Assembly: GCA_012656075.1 (NCBI GenBank)
Contig: JAAKBF010000056.1
Span: 806,001-870,000, forward strand
DNA: 64,000 nucleotides
Direction of reading: 5' to 3'
Source: Phytophthora hibernalis
Taxonomy: Eukaryota; Oomycota; Peronosporomycetes; Peronosporales; Peronosporaceae
Translations under genes and position numbers: made by a program
Notes under the pieces: generated by a model
What the model saw: only the letters and a program-made list of their open reading frames with translations
What the model was told of the DNA's origin: nothing
Database searches by the model: none
Shown here: piece by piece, positions 50,775 through 62,440 of the stretch
Layout of the letters: every line of letters begins with the position of its first letter
Numbering within the stretch: position 1 is the first letter of the stretch

Positions 50775-53700
50775 TTAGTTGCCGCCAATGAGTTCCTCGA
50801 TGAACTCGTAGAAGGAGAACTCGGGAGCGCCGAGGCCAACGCTGTAGATGAATCGGCTGGCAAGCTGCGACGCGAAGAACGCGCGCGTGTAGCTCTCGGG
50901 CAGACGCTTGATCAGTTCCTCCTTGGACGTCTTGCTCAACAGAATCTCCGGGAAGCCGTCGGCGAAGATCTTCTCGCGCAGGGCCTTGTTCGCCCAGAGT
51001 CCCGAGTGTCCGATCTTGGCGCTCAAGTCCGTGATACGCTCGCTGAGCTGGTTAGTCAGCTGTGAGTAGTACGTGCCCGAACGCTCGTGTTCGCGCCAAA
51101 TGCACTCGAACTCACGCTGAGCGTTCAAGTCGATGCGCTTCTGCACCTCAGCCACGTAGGCGGCGTAGAAGGCCGGACGCTTGCCCGTGGCCTCATCAAC
51201 CTGCATGTGCTCGGCAAAGTCCTCGTCCGTCATGGACAGAGCGGCCAGCACCTCGAGCGAGGACGAAGTCACACCACCCTTGTTGGCCGAAGCGTCCTTG
51301 AAAAGGATCACGCCGGCGTCCTCGAGACGCGTACGGGCGTCCTGCGTGAAGAACAGGTTGGCACCCTCGACGATGTACTTGAAACGGAGCGTGCGGCCGT
51401 CCTCGCGGTACATGAACTGCTCAACGTTGTTGAGGTTCACGGCAGCGGGGCGACCACCGCACGGCACGAAGAAGTCGGCCGTCAGGCTGGGACGCAGGTG
51501 GAAGAAGTTGCGGAACTCCGTGCCGTTCTCCACCACCTCGCCGTTCGGGAGCGTGACGTCGTTGTGCGAAACAAGCACCTGGTAGCCGTCCGAAGACAGG
51601 AGACTGGTGTCGAAGCCCGAGATGGGGCTGCGCGCATCAGCGAGCTTGACCAGGTCGTCGCGGTTGAGGCCCTTGGGGTCGTACAGCACACCGGATCCGT
51701 CCACCACGGCAATGGTCTCCTCCTGAGGACTCATCTTGATCTCGTTGCTGCCGAGGTCACCGTCGGGACCGCCAGTCTGCACCTTGGTGATAGGCGCCTG
51801 AAGCTGCAGCTTGCGCTGGATGCCCAGCACGTACTCACGCACACTGTGGGTGGTCATGCCGTACACGTCGTGAGGAATTCCACCACGCGAGGCAGACTTA
51901 CCAGTCGTGATAGCCTTCCAGTACGAGTAGCCACGCTGCTTGGCGTGCGAACTAGCCCAGTCCATAAGGTGGGCCGTGCCCTCATCGGGACCCAGGAACA
52001 GAATGTCCTCTTCGGGCTCCTTCATGAGCATCAGGTCGAGCACCGCGTCGATGTACTTGCGGAATGCAACGTCGGCCTTGTCCTGGTGGGCCTGGTTCAG
52101 CAGCACAACACCCTTGGAGCCACCCTCCGGGATGTCCTTGTTCTTGCGGTGCTGGGTCGAGGCGAGGCCGTAGCACTCGTCGAAGAGCGACGACGCGTTG
52201 TTCAGGTACACCTGACCGTGTGACGAACGGATCATTCGGATGCCACCACGGGCGACATCCAGGAATCGAACGTGGAAACCACGGAACTCGGATCCGATCA
52301 CGTAGATAACGGCGTACGGCTCATCGGGGAACTCGGTCTTGCTCAGGAACTTGCCGTCCAGACGGAAGGCAAGAGCAGCCTTGTCGTTGGCGAAGAAGTT
52401 GGTCTTGCGGATGTGCTTGTTGAAGATGTGGAAAAGCGAGAAGATCTGCAGGGCCTGCTCGGCCACGATGGACTTGCGCAGTGTGGAAAGCGTGGCGCTG
52501 GTGTCCACCTCTGGGCGCTTACCGTCCTCGGTGGGTTCGTGCAGAGCCTGGAACTCGGCGTACAGGATCTTGACGATCTCGGCCGAACTCAAAATGTGGT
52601 CAAGGATCTGCGACTCCGTGTACGTGTTGAGCTTCATCGTGGAGCGGAGCTGCTCGAGACGCGCGAAAGCGTTCGGGTCACGGTCACGCAGCGACTTGCT
52701 CACGATGGCGAACGACTCTGGCAGGCGGTGCATGAAGTGGAATGTGAACTTCCAGGCTGCGTACGCGTAGGCGATCTGCTGCGGGGTCAGGAGACCGTCA
52801 GTGAGCATTGGGGTCAGCGACGTGCGCGGCAGCGTGAAGTGCATCGAGGCATCGTTCACGACAGCGTTGAGACGGTCCTCGAACGAGCCCTTGCCGACGG
52901 CCGGGTTATCCAGCATCTGCAGGTAGAAAGTGTAGATGACGATGCCGTTGGCGAAGAACTCGGCATACTTGCGTTGCGAGAAGAGCCCGTGCTGGCGGTA
53001 CACATCGGCGATACTGGAGAAGTACGAGTGCGTGGATCCACTGCGGTAGGCAATGGCGACACGAGCCATCTTGGATCCGTCGGACTCAGTCCATGCTTCA
53101 GTGTGGAAGGTGGGCGTCATCTGGTTCATGGCCTTGATGATGCACTCCTGGTACACCTCCTTGAGGCGCGGGCCGGCGCGCTCGAGGAAGGTCTTGTCGC
53201 CGATCTTGTTGATGTCGGTCTCGTTCTCGCTCACGTTGGGGTCGACGAAGTCGGGCTCCTGGAGGAAGTACATGCGTACATGGTAGGGCACCGTAACGGG
53301 GTCGAGCACGCCGTTCGAGCGGTAGCACTGCATGCGGTAAGTGCGTCTCTTGAGGTCTCAGCCTTCTCCAGGTACTGGTAGCCGGCCTTGACACCGTCAC
53401 CGATGACACCGCTGGAGCCACTGAGGTAGTGCTTCTCAAGACGACGCTCCAGGACCTCCGTCTCGGTGATGCCCGAGTCGTATCGAGCAGCGCGGCGACT
53501 GGGCTCGTTGGTGTTGCCCACGACGTTGCTGAGCACGGAGAAGAAGGCTCCGCTCTCGCCCTCCTGCTCGAGCTTGACGTCCATGGGGCGGTTGGAGGCC
53601 TTGGACATGAGCTTGGCAGCGATGAGGCTCTGGATGTGGTGCGCGATCACGAGCGGCGACTGGCCGAGGAAGTAGAAGTCGTGGACGCCCAGCGGGCCGT

Positions 53701-53872
53701 AGAACCACTCGACCTCGTTGGTCACGGCGTCCTCGCTGAAGACCTTGGTGGAGCGGATGAGAGCCTTGACCTCCTCCATCTGGCTGCCTGTGTCGAACTT
53801 GCGAGCGACGCCCATGTCCATGGAGCGGCTGTGGCGGATCTGCGAGCGCGGCGAGATTTCCTCGGTGCTCAT
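50775..53872 (-). CDS. NAD-dependent glutamate dehydrogenase, large type
   Basis: This enzyme oxidatively deaminates glutamate to 2-oxoglutarate with NAD. The reading covers about 1030 residues, the size class of the large (about 115 kDa) fungal/oomycete NAD-GDH. The catalytic half includes FRGFHVRFLDVARGGIRMIR, a PEGGSKGVVLLN stretch with the substrate-binding Lys, and DEGTAHLMDWASSHAKQRGY; the C-terminal half holds the nucleotide-binding part (KYIVEGANLFFTQDAR). The N-terminal about 175 residues and the rest are in different frames; the switch is near 53345-53363, where one base seems to be missing. No intron borders fit. The start at 53872 (MSTEEISPRSQIRHS) is supported by a strong initiator 66 bp upstream. 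No clear mitochondrial presequence is seen. A sequence error is the likeliest cause of the frame break, given full conservation on both sides. Confidence 0.9.
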
Positions 53873-53937
53873 GGTGAAGCTGTGGGGGTGGCGGAGGTTG
53901 CGGCCGTTGAAACTCGACTTGAAATGCCTCGGAGTAC

Positions 53938-53955
53938 GCAAAAAGCGGAATGAGC
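53938..53955 (-). promoter_or_regulatory. Oomycete initiator-type core promoter of the glutamate dehydrogenase gene
   Basis: The minus-strand GCTCATTCCGCTTTTTGC is close to the classical GCTCATTYYNCAWTTT oomycete start-site consensus and supports the ATG at 53872. Confidence 0.65.
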
Positions 53956-53964
53956 TCGGAGGCT

Positions 53965-55740
53965 AGGAAACGCACGTGGACGAACGCTGCCGGAGCGAAG
54001 CGGCATTTCAAGCCTGTCGCCTTCAAGCCAAATCGGCTCGTGATAAGAGGCTGGTGCTGTGCTGCACACGAAAGGACAGCCGGCCGCCGCAGCAAATGAG
54101 CGAGCTTCAACCGCAAGCGCGTCGGGAGCGTCAGACTGCAACAGGCGTAACGGCCGGCCATCGTCAGAGAACCGCAACGGCCGATGACTTGGCGTTTGTA
54201 AGTAGAGCACCGGACCCAACCCCAGCTGGCTTTCGCCTGTCACATGACCGGGTTTAGGCCCAAATCGAGCCGAAATGGGCACTCCCCGTTAGCCCTTGAG
54301 TCACTCAGCAGATAGAGCGCGGTGCACTTGCTGCTCTGTCATTAAAAATCGTTAAGCCAAAAGTTTTTACTACTGTATGGATAGTATAGTGAGCTCCGAT
54401 GTACCTCCGAACAAAAGCGATTACAGTGCCAATTGAGCAGCACCGATGTGAAAAATAGTGGGATTTTGAGAGGATAGAGGTAATTTAAAGTATATTATGT
54501 TGGTAAAATGCTGCATTTAGAAGAAGTGGGGTTGCAGTTCGTGAGATGCCGCTACCCTACACTTGTAAGGGCTCCGATCTATATTATTATAATGATCGCG
54601 CCAAAGTCAGCACTGCACATTTCCTTGGTTTCTGTGCGGTAATATTTCTACCGGTAAAATGGGTCGTCCTGGTGTTTGGGCAAATGGACATTACGCCTGG
54701 CCCTGCAAAAGTGCACAATAAAACGCGGACGTCGATGCGTGCGACGTCACCATTCCAGACTTCAAAATCAAACCAGCCAATCGCGTGCCGGCTGACGTAC
54801 GTGTTAAACCCGTGCGTTTTAACTGATACTGCGCCTGCGATCGTGCAAACCGCAGTAAATGCTGCTAGCAATTACAGAATATAGGAATCTGCACCGGATC
54901 ACCCACGCGAGGACGTCGGGTCCCTAGGTGGCCTGTGCCTCGAAGGAGTCCTGGCGCCATATGAGCGATCGGTTGCACTTGAACCAATGATTTGGCCGGC
55001 TCCCGCGTCCGTCACATGCCGGGAGCCGTTTGAACAACACGCCGTATGTGACGTGGCTGGGCCTGTGGTACACCAGGCGATCGCGTTCACGCAGCCCATC
55101 GCCGTCGTGGTGATTGGAAGTGCCATGCCGAATCACCTGGCGCCGCGTGCTGAGACTCGAGCACGTGCTGCCCCGGATGTACCATTCCATCTGCATTGAA
55201 GAAGGCAGCCATGACGAGTCCGTGTGACGGAACGGGCTCTGCCAAGTTGAACTTTTCTCAAGCACGGAGACTTCCAGGTTGGAGCGCTCGAGCTCAGCAA
55301 GGCAAACATCGCTTGACTGAATCACCTGAGCCAGCTACTTCATGTACTAAATTTTAAGTAGTGGAGCACGCGCACGCTGGAGAAGAATCAATTTTCGCAT
55401 GTATGAAGCGATAGAAATTCTCGTGCCGGCGGCGACGGTCGCGCCCAGGAAAGCCATCGGTACAACCGAACACTGCAACTTGAATCTGGGCAGATTCCGG
55501 TGCGATGACGAGATGGCTACACAATCCCACGACGCCGCCTTCACGCCAGGCGTGCCACCACCGAGGAACGCAGTGGACAACAATGTCAGTGGCAATTACA
55601 TGTAGAGTTGTAAAATACCTGGTTAATACAAAAATAGCGTTTCTCACAGTTAAATGCAGATTTCAGGTTTCCGTAGTGCTACCGTACCCATCCAGATGTA
55701 GCCAAGTCTCACTTCAGTGTCCGTCACTCAACTGACTCAC
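53965..55740. other. Intergenic region between glutamate dehydrogenase and L47
   Basis: I see no supported gene. Frames near 54546-54884 and 54924-55325 lack domains. One TACATGTA palindrome lies near 55596. Confidence 0.45.
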
Positions 55741-55825
55741 CAGCCCCGCTTTAATGACGCCCTCTTCCAGCCACTCAGCGGGAGCCGCACATTACCAGCG
55801 ACCAATACAGCGAGTACAGTGCACC

Positions 55826-56248
55826 ATGTCGTTCCAGCTGCGTCGTCTCTTCGGCGGCCTGCGCGTGAACGCCGGCCAGACGGCCCGTCGCGGCCTCGAG
55901 GACTTCTTCCCGGCGCAGAAGGTGGCGGGCGAGGGCGCCAAGGCCAGCAGCCTCACGCAGGTGCCGGCCAGCGTGGGCACGAAACAGGTGGTCGTGGGCG
56001 GCGAGTGGAAGGCCTGGATGCTGCGCCAGAAGAGCACCGAGGACCTGCACAAGCTCTGGTTCGTCATGCTCAAGGAGCGCAACGCGCTGCTCACGGAGCT
56101 GCAGCAGTGCCGCGCCAAGAACCTGGCCATGCCCAACCCGACGCGGCGGACCAAGGTCAAGAAGTCCATGGCGCGCATCAAGCTCGTGCTGCACGAGCGC
56201 AGCGAAGTGTACAAGGACAACCAGGCCAAGAAGGCGTTGGAGCAGTAA
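55826..56248 (+). CDS. Mitochondrial large-subunit ribosomal protein uL29m (MRP-L47)
   Basis: The predicted protein has 140 residues and is a component of the mitochondrial large ribosomal subunit near the exit tunnel. The N-terminus (MSFQLRRLFGGLRVNAGQTA) is a basic, amphipathic presequence. The uL29m/L47 core follows: GLEDFFPA, GEWKAWMLRQKSTEDLHKLW and FVMLKERNALLTE, then a basic helix with Arg-Arg-Thr-Lys-Val-Lys-Lys-Ser-Met-Ala-Arg-Ile-Lys, the usual end of the family. The length is typical for protists. The frame is open upstream to 55754, but ATG 55826 begins the presequence. The gene is single-exon and GC-rich, with no frame problems. Confidence 0.92.
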   Translation: MSFQLRRLFGGLRVNAGQTARRGLEDFFPAQKVAGEGAKASSLTQVPASVGTKQVVVGGEWKAWMLRQKSTEDLHKLWFVMLKERNALLTELQQCRAKNLAMPNPTRRTKVKKSMARIKLVLHERSEVYKDNQAKKALEQ

Positions 56249-56254
56249 TTAGAG

Positions 56255-57055
56255 CAGCAGAGGACGAGCAAATACAGGACTTGAGCTGCTCGGGATGGTC
56301 TGTAGGCTGGAGAATGGACATGTTGTTGTGGCTTTTCAGGATCGCGTTCGGACGGAAGTTTGCACTCCAGCATTACACATTTGGTTGCGTTTACTGCTAT
56401 CAAGTGATAGGAACGAAGTGGTCCCAAGTCTTTTCGTCGAACAGGTTGGAGGAGCACGGGTCGGGATAATATTCATAAAGGAACGCACAAGTGTATCACG
56501 CTCAACATCCACCATCGCTCATGTGCGTTATCGTCAGGTTTGTGCCGGGCTCGACACTCGATCGGCCAGCAATGAAGAAACTTTGCTTCCTTCTCCGAAT
56601 CCTTGCCTAGTGCACTTGATCGAGGAAACCGCCTCGTACCAAGTTTTACCTTTCATTTGACCCGAACGGGAAAAGCATGACCAACAACAGCACCGGTGAG
56701 CGACCACGAAACAGTGCTGCTAATTTCACCCCTGGAGGAGCATCCAGGTTCACAGGTAAGTTATACTTGGGGTATCATGTTCAATGGTGACGTTCGGGCT
56801 GTTGATTTTTGGTTACCACCTCCCATGAGTTTCAATCCGAACAATGTCACCGAAGACTGCGTTGAAACAGGAACTCATGGTACATGTAGCACTGATTCGG
56901 AGAGAATAAAACCTTGTGGTTGCACCGCACTTCACTCTCCCAGTACTTCCCATTGAAATTAGCTGGCCGTCTCGTTGACTATGGTTTGAAGGTCAAGTTG
57001 AAGTTAATGATCATCGGTTTACGCACTGCATGCATCAAGCGTCCAGCTCCCACTC
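56255..57055. other. Intergenic region downstream of L47
   Basis: I see no gene. Short frames have no domain. One TACATGTA palindrome lies near 56881. Confidence 0.5.
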
Positions 57056-57062
57056 GATTGCA

Positions 57063-58078
57063 CTAGCGACTTGATCCTTTATAGCCCCGCTGCACTGGGA
57101 ACGTCTCGGACTGGTCCAGTTGCTTGAGCCAGCGCTGCAAAATGTCAATCACCTCGTCCTTCTTCTCCCATAGCAGCCAGTGGCCACCACCTCGCACCAA
57201 CTCCTGCTTCAGATTGGGCATCACGCGAGGCATCCCCGCCGCCAATTCCGGTTTGAGGATCGGGTCGTCAACAGCGCCAATGTAAAGAGATTCGTGCTTG
57301 ATCACACGGGGCAGATCCTTCTCGTCCTCAAAATCTTGCTGTCGTCTCGAGTAATAGCAACACGAACCATAGAACCCAGAACGCGAGTACTCAGCCACAT
57401 AGTAGTCCAGCTCCGCTTCCGAGAGCAAGTCAGAAGGCTGCGTGTATACCACATCAGTCGGGTCATTGACGTTCTCCACCATCTTCAAAAACTCAAAATC
57501 GTCTCCAAACTCGTCGTATTTGCGATACACGGCCGTGAAAATGCGGCGTGGGTCCTGATCCAGCAACTTGGCCGCTCGCTCCGAGTCTCCGAGCAGCTTC
57601 ATGTACGAAAACTGCGGGATGGCAGGGATGAGCGAGTCGTAATCTACACACGCTTTTCCTTGTGGGAAGTACGGAGTGCAAATGGCACAAGCGGCAATGA
57701 CGCGCTCGGGGTGGTATGCACATCCGCCAAGTTAAAGCACCACCCCAGTCGTGACCGCAAAAGACAGCGCGAGGGATGTTGAGGAAGTCCAGCAACCCCG
57801 CGAGGTCCCCGGTCACCTTTTGGTGCCGTACCCGTCCACCGCCGTGGGAGCCGAACTGCGACCGAATCCGCGCAAGTCTGGAGCAATCACTCGGTGCGTC
57901 TTGGATAGTGCCTGGATCTGGTATCTCCATCCGAACCAGAGGTCGGGCCAGCCGTGGACGAGCACGACGGGGTGGCGTCGCGCGGTCCGACATCGATGTA
58001 GTGCAGAGTGGTGTCATTACCTAAGGATGCGTAGTTGTGCTCCCAGTCGTCCCAGAAGTGCGAGGAGGACGAGGTCAT
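57063..58078 (-). pseudogene. Epoxide-hydrolase-like alpha/beta hydrolase 1, multiple frameshifts
   Basis: Minus-strand homology is continuous over about 335 codons but uses at least three frames. It starts MTSSSSHFWDDWEHNYASLG. The oxyanion-hole motif His-Gly-Trp-Pro-Asp is read after a frame change near 57970 (a CCCC run). The nucleophile motif CGHDWGGALTWRM follows a change near 57820 (an AAAA run), and another lies near 57715-57740. The C-terminal 180 residues are one clean frame with cap-domain Tyr residues (ELDYYVAEYSRSGFYG), the VDDPILKPELAAGM segment and the catalytic His in GGGHWLLWEKKD. HGxP, GHDWG and GHW are the signature of the epoxide-hydrolase branch. All breaks look like single-base losses, mostly in homopolymers, so the gene may be intact in reality. 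Confidence 0.75.
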
Positions 58079-58089
58079 GGTTGTACCGG

Positions 58090-58990
58090 TAGCTGCTGCT
58101 TGTGGGAATGACAAAAGTGTCAAGTCAACATGCACCATGATATCGAAACCAGGTCGCATTATTATAATATCCATGTATTAATAATACGAGATAAGTTTAA
58201 TACCGGTACCGGTACATTAACAGTATTAATAATTATCATTTAGAATTAAATGATGCTTGAGACAGCGAATACTAAACTATCAGTATAGTATTTTAAATAA
58301 ATGTACTAGTAGTATATTATCGAAAATGTGCCGGTAGTACCGGTCCGGTACTAGTAATATAATACTACTTCAAAGAAATTTTAATTGGGACGGTGGAAGG
58401 CCGAAGCCATGAATACATGCAAAACAGGCATGGATGAGCAATGGGCGTTGTTGTAGTCGGAATTACGTGAATTCGAATGGACTATTGCCTAAAATACGTG
58501 AATTCATCCACCCGCACCGAGAACACGCGTACAGTACACCTCCGACGATCGCAGAAGAACTGCACCATTTTTCTTGACCCGGCAGATTCGCGAATGTGAG
58601 AATTTATAGAGAAGATTGGTAGTGCTGGATTGACGGATTCACGTTTGGACTGCCGCTCGTTACATGTACATGTAGTGTTTCGAAGTACAATTGACGCAAC
58701 ACAACAATTGCTGCAAAAATTCCTGGACGGAGCGAACGCCCTTCCGTCACTCCAGGAAGAGTGGTGTAACACCATCAATGTTTTCTGTGGGGACTGTCGA
58801 TGGATTTTGCATGCATGTAGTGACGTCAGTGAGGGTATCGCAGGAAGAGCATAGCGGCGACACTTTCCTGCAGCAATAGGATATTAAGCTTGGGATAAGT
58901 TTGACATGAAGATGCAATGGTGGCCCAAGACTACATGTAGCTTCAATTTAAACCATGAGTGAAGGTGTCGAACCATGAAAGCACTTGCTT
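58090..58990. other. AT-rich intergenic region between the two divergent hydrolases
   Basis: I see no gene. The part at 58180-58390 is very AT-rich, with a TACCGGTACCGGTAC microsatellite near 58202. TACATGTA palindromes occur near 58661-58676 and 58931. The region must hold both divergent promoters; TCATTCCCACAAGC (minus, near 58100) and CTCATTCTTCCTTTCAC (plus, near 58992) are partial initiator matches. Confidence 0.45.
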
Positions 58991-59043
58991 CTCATTCTTC
59001 CTTTCACTTCCTCGTTTGCAGCTTGCAACCCCGGTCTGCTGAA

Positions 59044-60070
59044 ATGGCTTCTAGTTGCTTCGTCGACGTCCAGCCTTCAACGTTATCCTCGCAATTCTGG
59101 GATGACTGGGAACACAACTACGCACCCGTAGGCAATGGCATCACTTTGCACTACATCGATGTCGGACCGCGCGACGCCACCCCCATCGTGCTCGTCCACG
59201 GCTGGCCCGACCTCTGGTTCGGATGGAGATACCAGATCCAGGCTCTGTCCAAGACGCGCCGAGTGATCGTCCCAGACTTGCGCGGATTCGGTCGCAGTTC
59301 GGCCCCACGACGGTGGACGGGTACGGTACCAAAAAGGTGACCGGGGACCTCGCGGGGTTACTGGACTTTCTTGATATCCCTCGCGCCGTGTTCTGCGGAC
59401 ACGACTTTGGTAGTGTCATGACCTGGAGAATGACTTTGTTCTACCCGGCGGGTCATTGCGGTGTGTAGTGTTTGTACCCCGTACATGCCCCCTCGGACGT
59501 GTACGTGGATACAGACGCACTGGTACGCCATGTTCCTCGGTTCTCGTACATGACTCTTTGAGTCAGCCCGAGGAAGCTGCCAAGTTGCTTGATCCTGCAC
59601 CAAGTCGTTTGTTCACTGCCACCTTCAGACTGTTCACTGACATCGACACCTCGTTGACATTTCTGGAGCTCCTTCGTGGCGTGGCAGCCTCACCCAACCC
59701 AATTTTCACGAACCCTTCCAAGCTTTTGAACCAAGCTGAGCTGGACTACTACGAAGAGGAGTATAAACGTTCGGGCTTCGCTGGCGGGTGCAATTACTAC
59801 GCTGCAAGGTCCATCGACTTTAACGACGAGCTCAAACTTCCTCGCACCATTGCACACAAGGCGCTTCTGATAAGCCCTGCGGAGGATCGCGTGTTGAAAC
59901 CTGAAATGGCAGCTGGAATGCGCAGGTTGATCCCAAACCTCCAACACGAGATCGTGAAAAATGCCGGTCACTGGGCTCTGTGGGAGCAAAAGGACGAGAT
60001 CACGCGGATTCTGCAGCAGTGGCTGGATGAAGTTGATTTAGAGAGCTCGATGCCTGATAGCGCACCGTAG
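59044..60070 (+). pseudogene. Epoxide-hydrolase-like alpha/beta hydrolase 2, multiple frameshifts
   Basis: This is a plus-strand paralogue of the gene at 57063-58078. ATG 59044 opens MASSCFVDVQPSTLSSQFWD and continues through IVLVHGWPDLWFGWRYQIQ to Ser-Ser-Ala-Pro. The frame is lost at the GGCCCC run near 59300, reappears with DFLDIPRAVFCGHDFGSVMT (the nucleophile Asp, with Phe instead of Trp), and shifts at least twice more between 59440 and 59570. The C-terminal 170 residues are clean, with the cap Tyr pair (ELDYYEEEYKRSGFAGG), EDRVLKPEMAAGM and the catalytic His in NAGHWALWEQKDE. The pair is arranged head to head and arose by inverted duplication. As with its neighbour, the breaks are single-base and the function may be preserved if they are errors. 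Confidence 0.72.
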
Positions 60071-60080
60071 CTAGAAGTTA

Positions 60081-61353
60081 TCCCAACGTCGTAAGATAGG
60101 ACATATCGATTTGTTAATGTCGTAAGTTACGACATTGCGCGGTGAACAATAGAAAATGGCTCGACACGAGATTTCCAATACTTTAATCAAGTCATTTGCA
60201 GAAAATTAGGTTCAAGAGGTAAATATGAACCATTCAGAAACTGGACACTATGCGGGAAAGGATGGGCTGTGCGGGAAAAGATGGGATGCACAGACCGCCA
60301 TTGGACATGGAGCCACTCATTTCAGATTTCCCCGATGGTGCGCATTCGATCCGGGCTCCGAACAAGAAGCGATGCCGTAGCGGACGTCGCACGCGATGTT
60401 GATATCGGCCACTTCTGGTATACATGGCATGCTGTTGTCATTGACCGCTTCTATTTGTCGACCCTCCTGGCCGTTGACCTTTGGGACGTGAAAGTGTATG
60501 TGCTTGACACTGTAATGACCAACACACTAGGTTATGACGCGAACGTCAAAGATAAGCGCAAGCTAGCATCCCAAAATAGGCAGTTCACGTCCTCGCATTC
60601 ACTCACGATTCGCAGTATGATAGCTTTTCACTGGTGGGACCGCAAGCCCGTACACTACTTGTGTACGGGCTCCGTGATGTGGCAGTCAACGATCAGCAGG
60701 AACATCAAACAACTTGGCCCGATCACAGTACCATGTCCACAACCAGTGAGTGACTACCAGCGATTCGTGTGTGGGGTTGATGTGCACGATCAACTCTGCC
60801 TACAGAAATATCCGTTGCAGACGTCGACGAAGTTCCAGAATTATTATCATAGCCTCTTGGGGTTGTGGGTCTAGATCTAGTGAACGCGTACAGCTCACAC
60901 AAGGAGGCGGCAAAGATCACGAATGCAACACTAATGAAATGCGGGAGTGGTATGACATCCTGCAGAACCAGCTTCTGCAGCTGAAGGCTGCAGACTTTGA
61001 AACGTCGTCGCGACTCCACCGGTCAGCACTCACAAGCGCAAGAGGGCTCCGAGTGATTCCTTGAGCCAATGTACTGCGTGTGACTGGTGCGCGACTTTTG
61101 ATGAGTAACAGATCGTAATGCGTGATTCATTGAGCCAATGTACTTTTTGTTTCGAATCTTGCCATCTTTTGGATTCATAGTGCACCTCTTCAAATCATGT
61201 GATACCGGCTCTGAGTCTACTGGGGGCATATTACGACATTAGACACACAAATGAACACTTAGACAGTGTATATTTTACGACATTGCTCAACAAACCTCTC
61301 GAAACCTTATACACCTATCCCTTCCCCATCTATATGCTACATACAAATGGGGG
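60081..61353 (+). mobile_element. piggyBac-type transposon relic 1
   Basis: The plus-strand frame 60269-60874 matches the piggyBac transposase: VIDRFYLSTLLAVDLWDVKV, VMTNTLGYDANVKDKRK, SMIAFHWWDRKPVHYLCTGS and FVCGVDVHDQLCLQKYPLQT. The catalytic N-terminal region is missing. The left end starts TCCCAACGTCGTAAGATA, matching the inner end of the partner element but lacking the CCCCTTGGT terminal part. The right side ends at GGGG next to TTAA (61354-61357). About 70 bp near the 3' end are deleted relative to relic 2. Confidence 0.8.
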
Positions 61354-61357
61354 TTAA

Positions 61358-62440
61358 CCCCTTGGTTCCCAGAAAAGTGTATCGAAAACACGCAAGCGAA
61401 TGTCGTATGATACGACATACCCATGTTACTCTACATTTGTATGTAGCATATAGATGGGGAAGGGATAGGTGTATAAGGTTTCGAGAGGTTTGTTGAGCAA
61501 TGTTCAAATATACACTGTCTAAGTGTTCATTTGTGTGTCTAATGTCATCAATAGCCCCTACATTAGAGAGCCGGTATCACATGTTGAAGAGGTGCACCAT
61601 GAATCAAAAAATGGCAAGATTCAACAAAGTACATTGGCTCAATGAATCACGCATTACGATCTGTTACTCATCAAAAGTCGCGCACCAGTCACACGGTACT
61701 GGCTCGAAATCACTCGGAGCCCTCTTGCGCTTGTGAGTGCTGACCGGTGGAGTCGCGACGACGCCTTCAAAGTCTGCAGCCTTCAGCTGCAGAAGCTGGA
61801 CTCATACCACTCCCCGCATTTCATTAGTGTTGCATTCGTGATCTTGCCGCCTCCTGACTGTACCGTTCACTAGATCTAGACCCCAATGACTGGAGGCTCG
61901 ACGTCTGCAACGGATATTTCTGTAGGCAGAGTTGATCGTGCACATCAACCTGCACACGTCGCTGGTAGTCACTCACTGGTTGTGGACATGTGATCAGGCA
62001 AGTATTTGATGTTCCTGCCGACTGCCACACAAGTAGTGTACGAGTCCCACCAGTGAAAACGCGATCGTGACGAGGACGTGAACTGCTGTTTTGGGATGCT
62101 AGCTTGCGCTTATCTTTGACGTTCGCATTGCCACATACGATCCCAGCAGGAAATCATTTGCGGATCAATATTACAACAGCACCATGAAAGTGGCCGATAT
62201 CAACGTGCATTGCGTCCTACGGCATCTCGGAGGCCCCTCGTACCATCAGGAAGTGTCCATCTTTTGCACAGCATCTTTCCGCATAGTGTCAGTTGAATGG
62301 TTCATTGAACCAACAAATGACTTGATTAAAGTATTGGAAATCTCGTGTCGAGCCATTTTCTATTGTTCACCGCGCAATGTCGTAACTTACGACATTAACA
62401 AATCGATATGTCGTATCTTACGACGTTGGGAACCAAGGGG
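61358..62440 (-). mobile_element. piggyBac-type element 2, intact ends, internally deleted
   Basis: The element is flanked by TTAA on both sides (61354-61357 and 62441-62444), the piggyBac target site. Both ends carry CCCCTTGGTTCCCA as 14-bp perfect terminal inverted repeats. Subterminal motifs of the form TGTCGTATNATACGACA occur at both ends. Only a short, frame-broken piece of the transposase remains on the minus strand (a Val-Asp-Val-His-Asp-Gln-Leu segment near 61940). It is a non-autonomous derivative in the opposite orientation to relic 1. Confidence 0.85.

Noticed and set aside
51087..53381. Two long plus-strand frames opposite the glutamate dehydrogenase gene
   Set aside because: They are antisense shadows in GC-rich codons. 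The minus strand has clear family motifs throughout.
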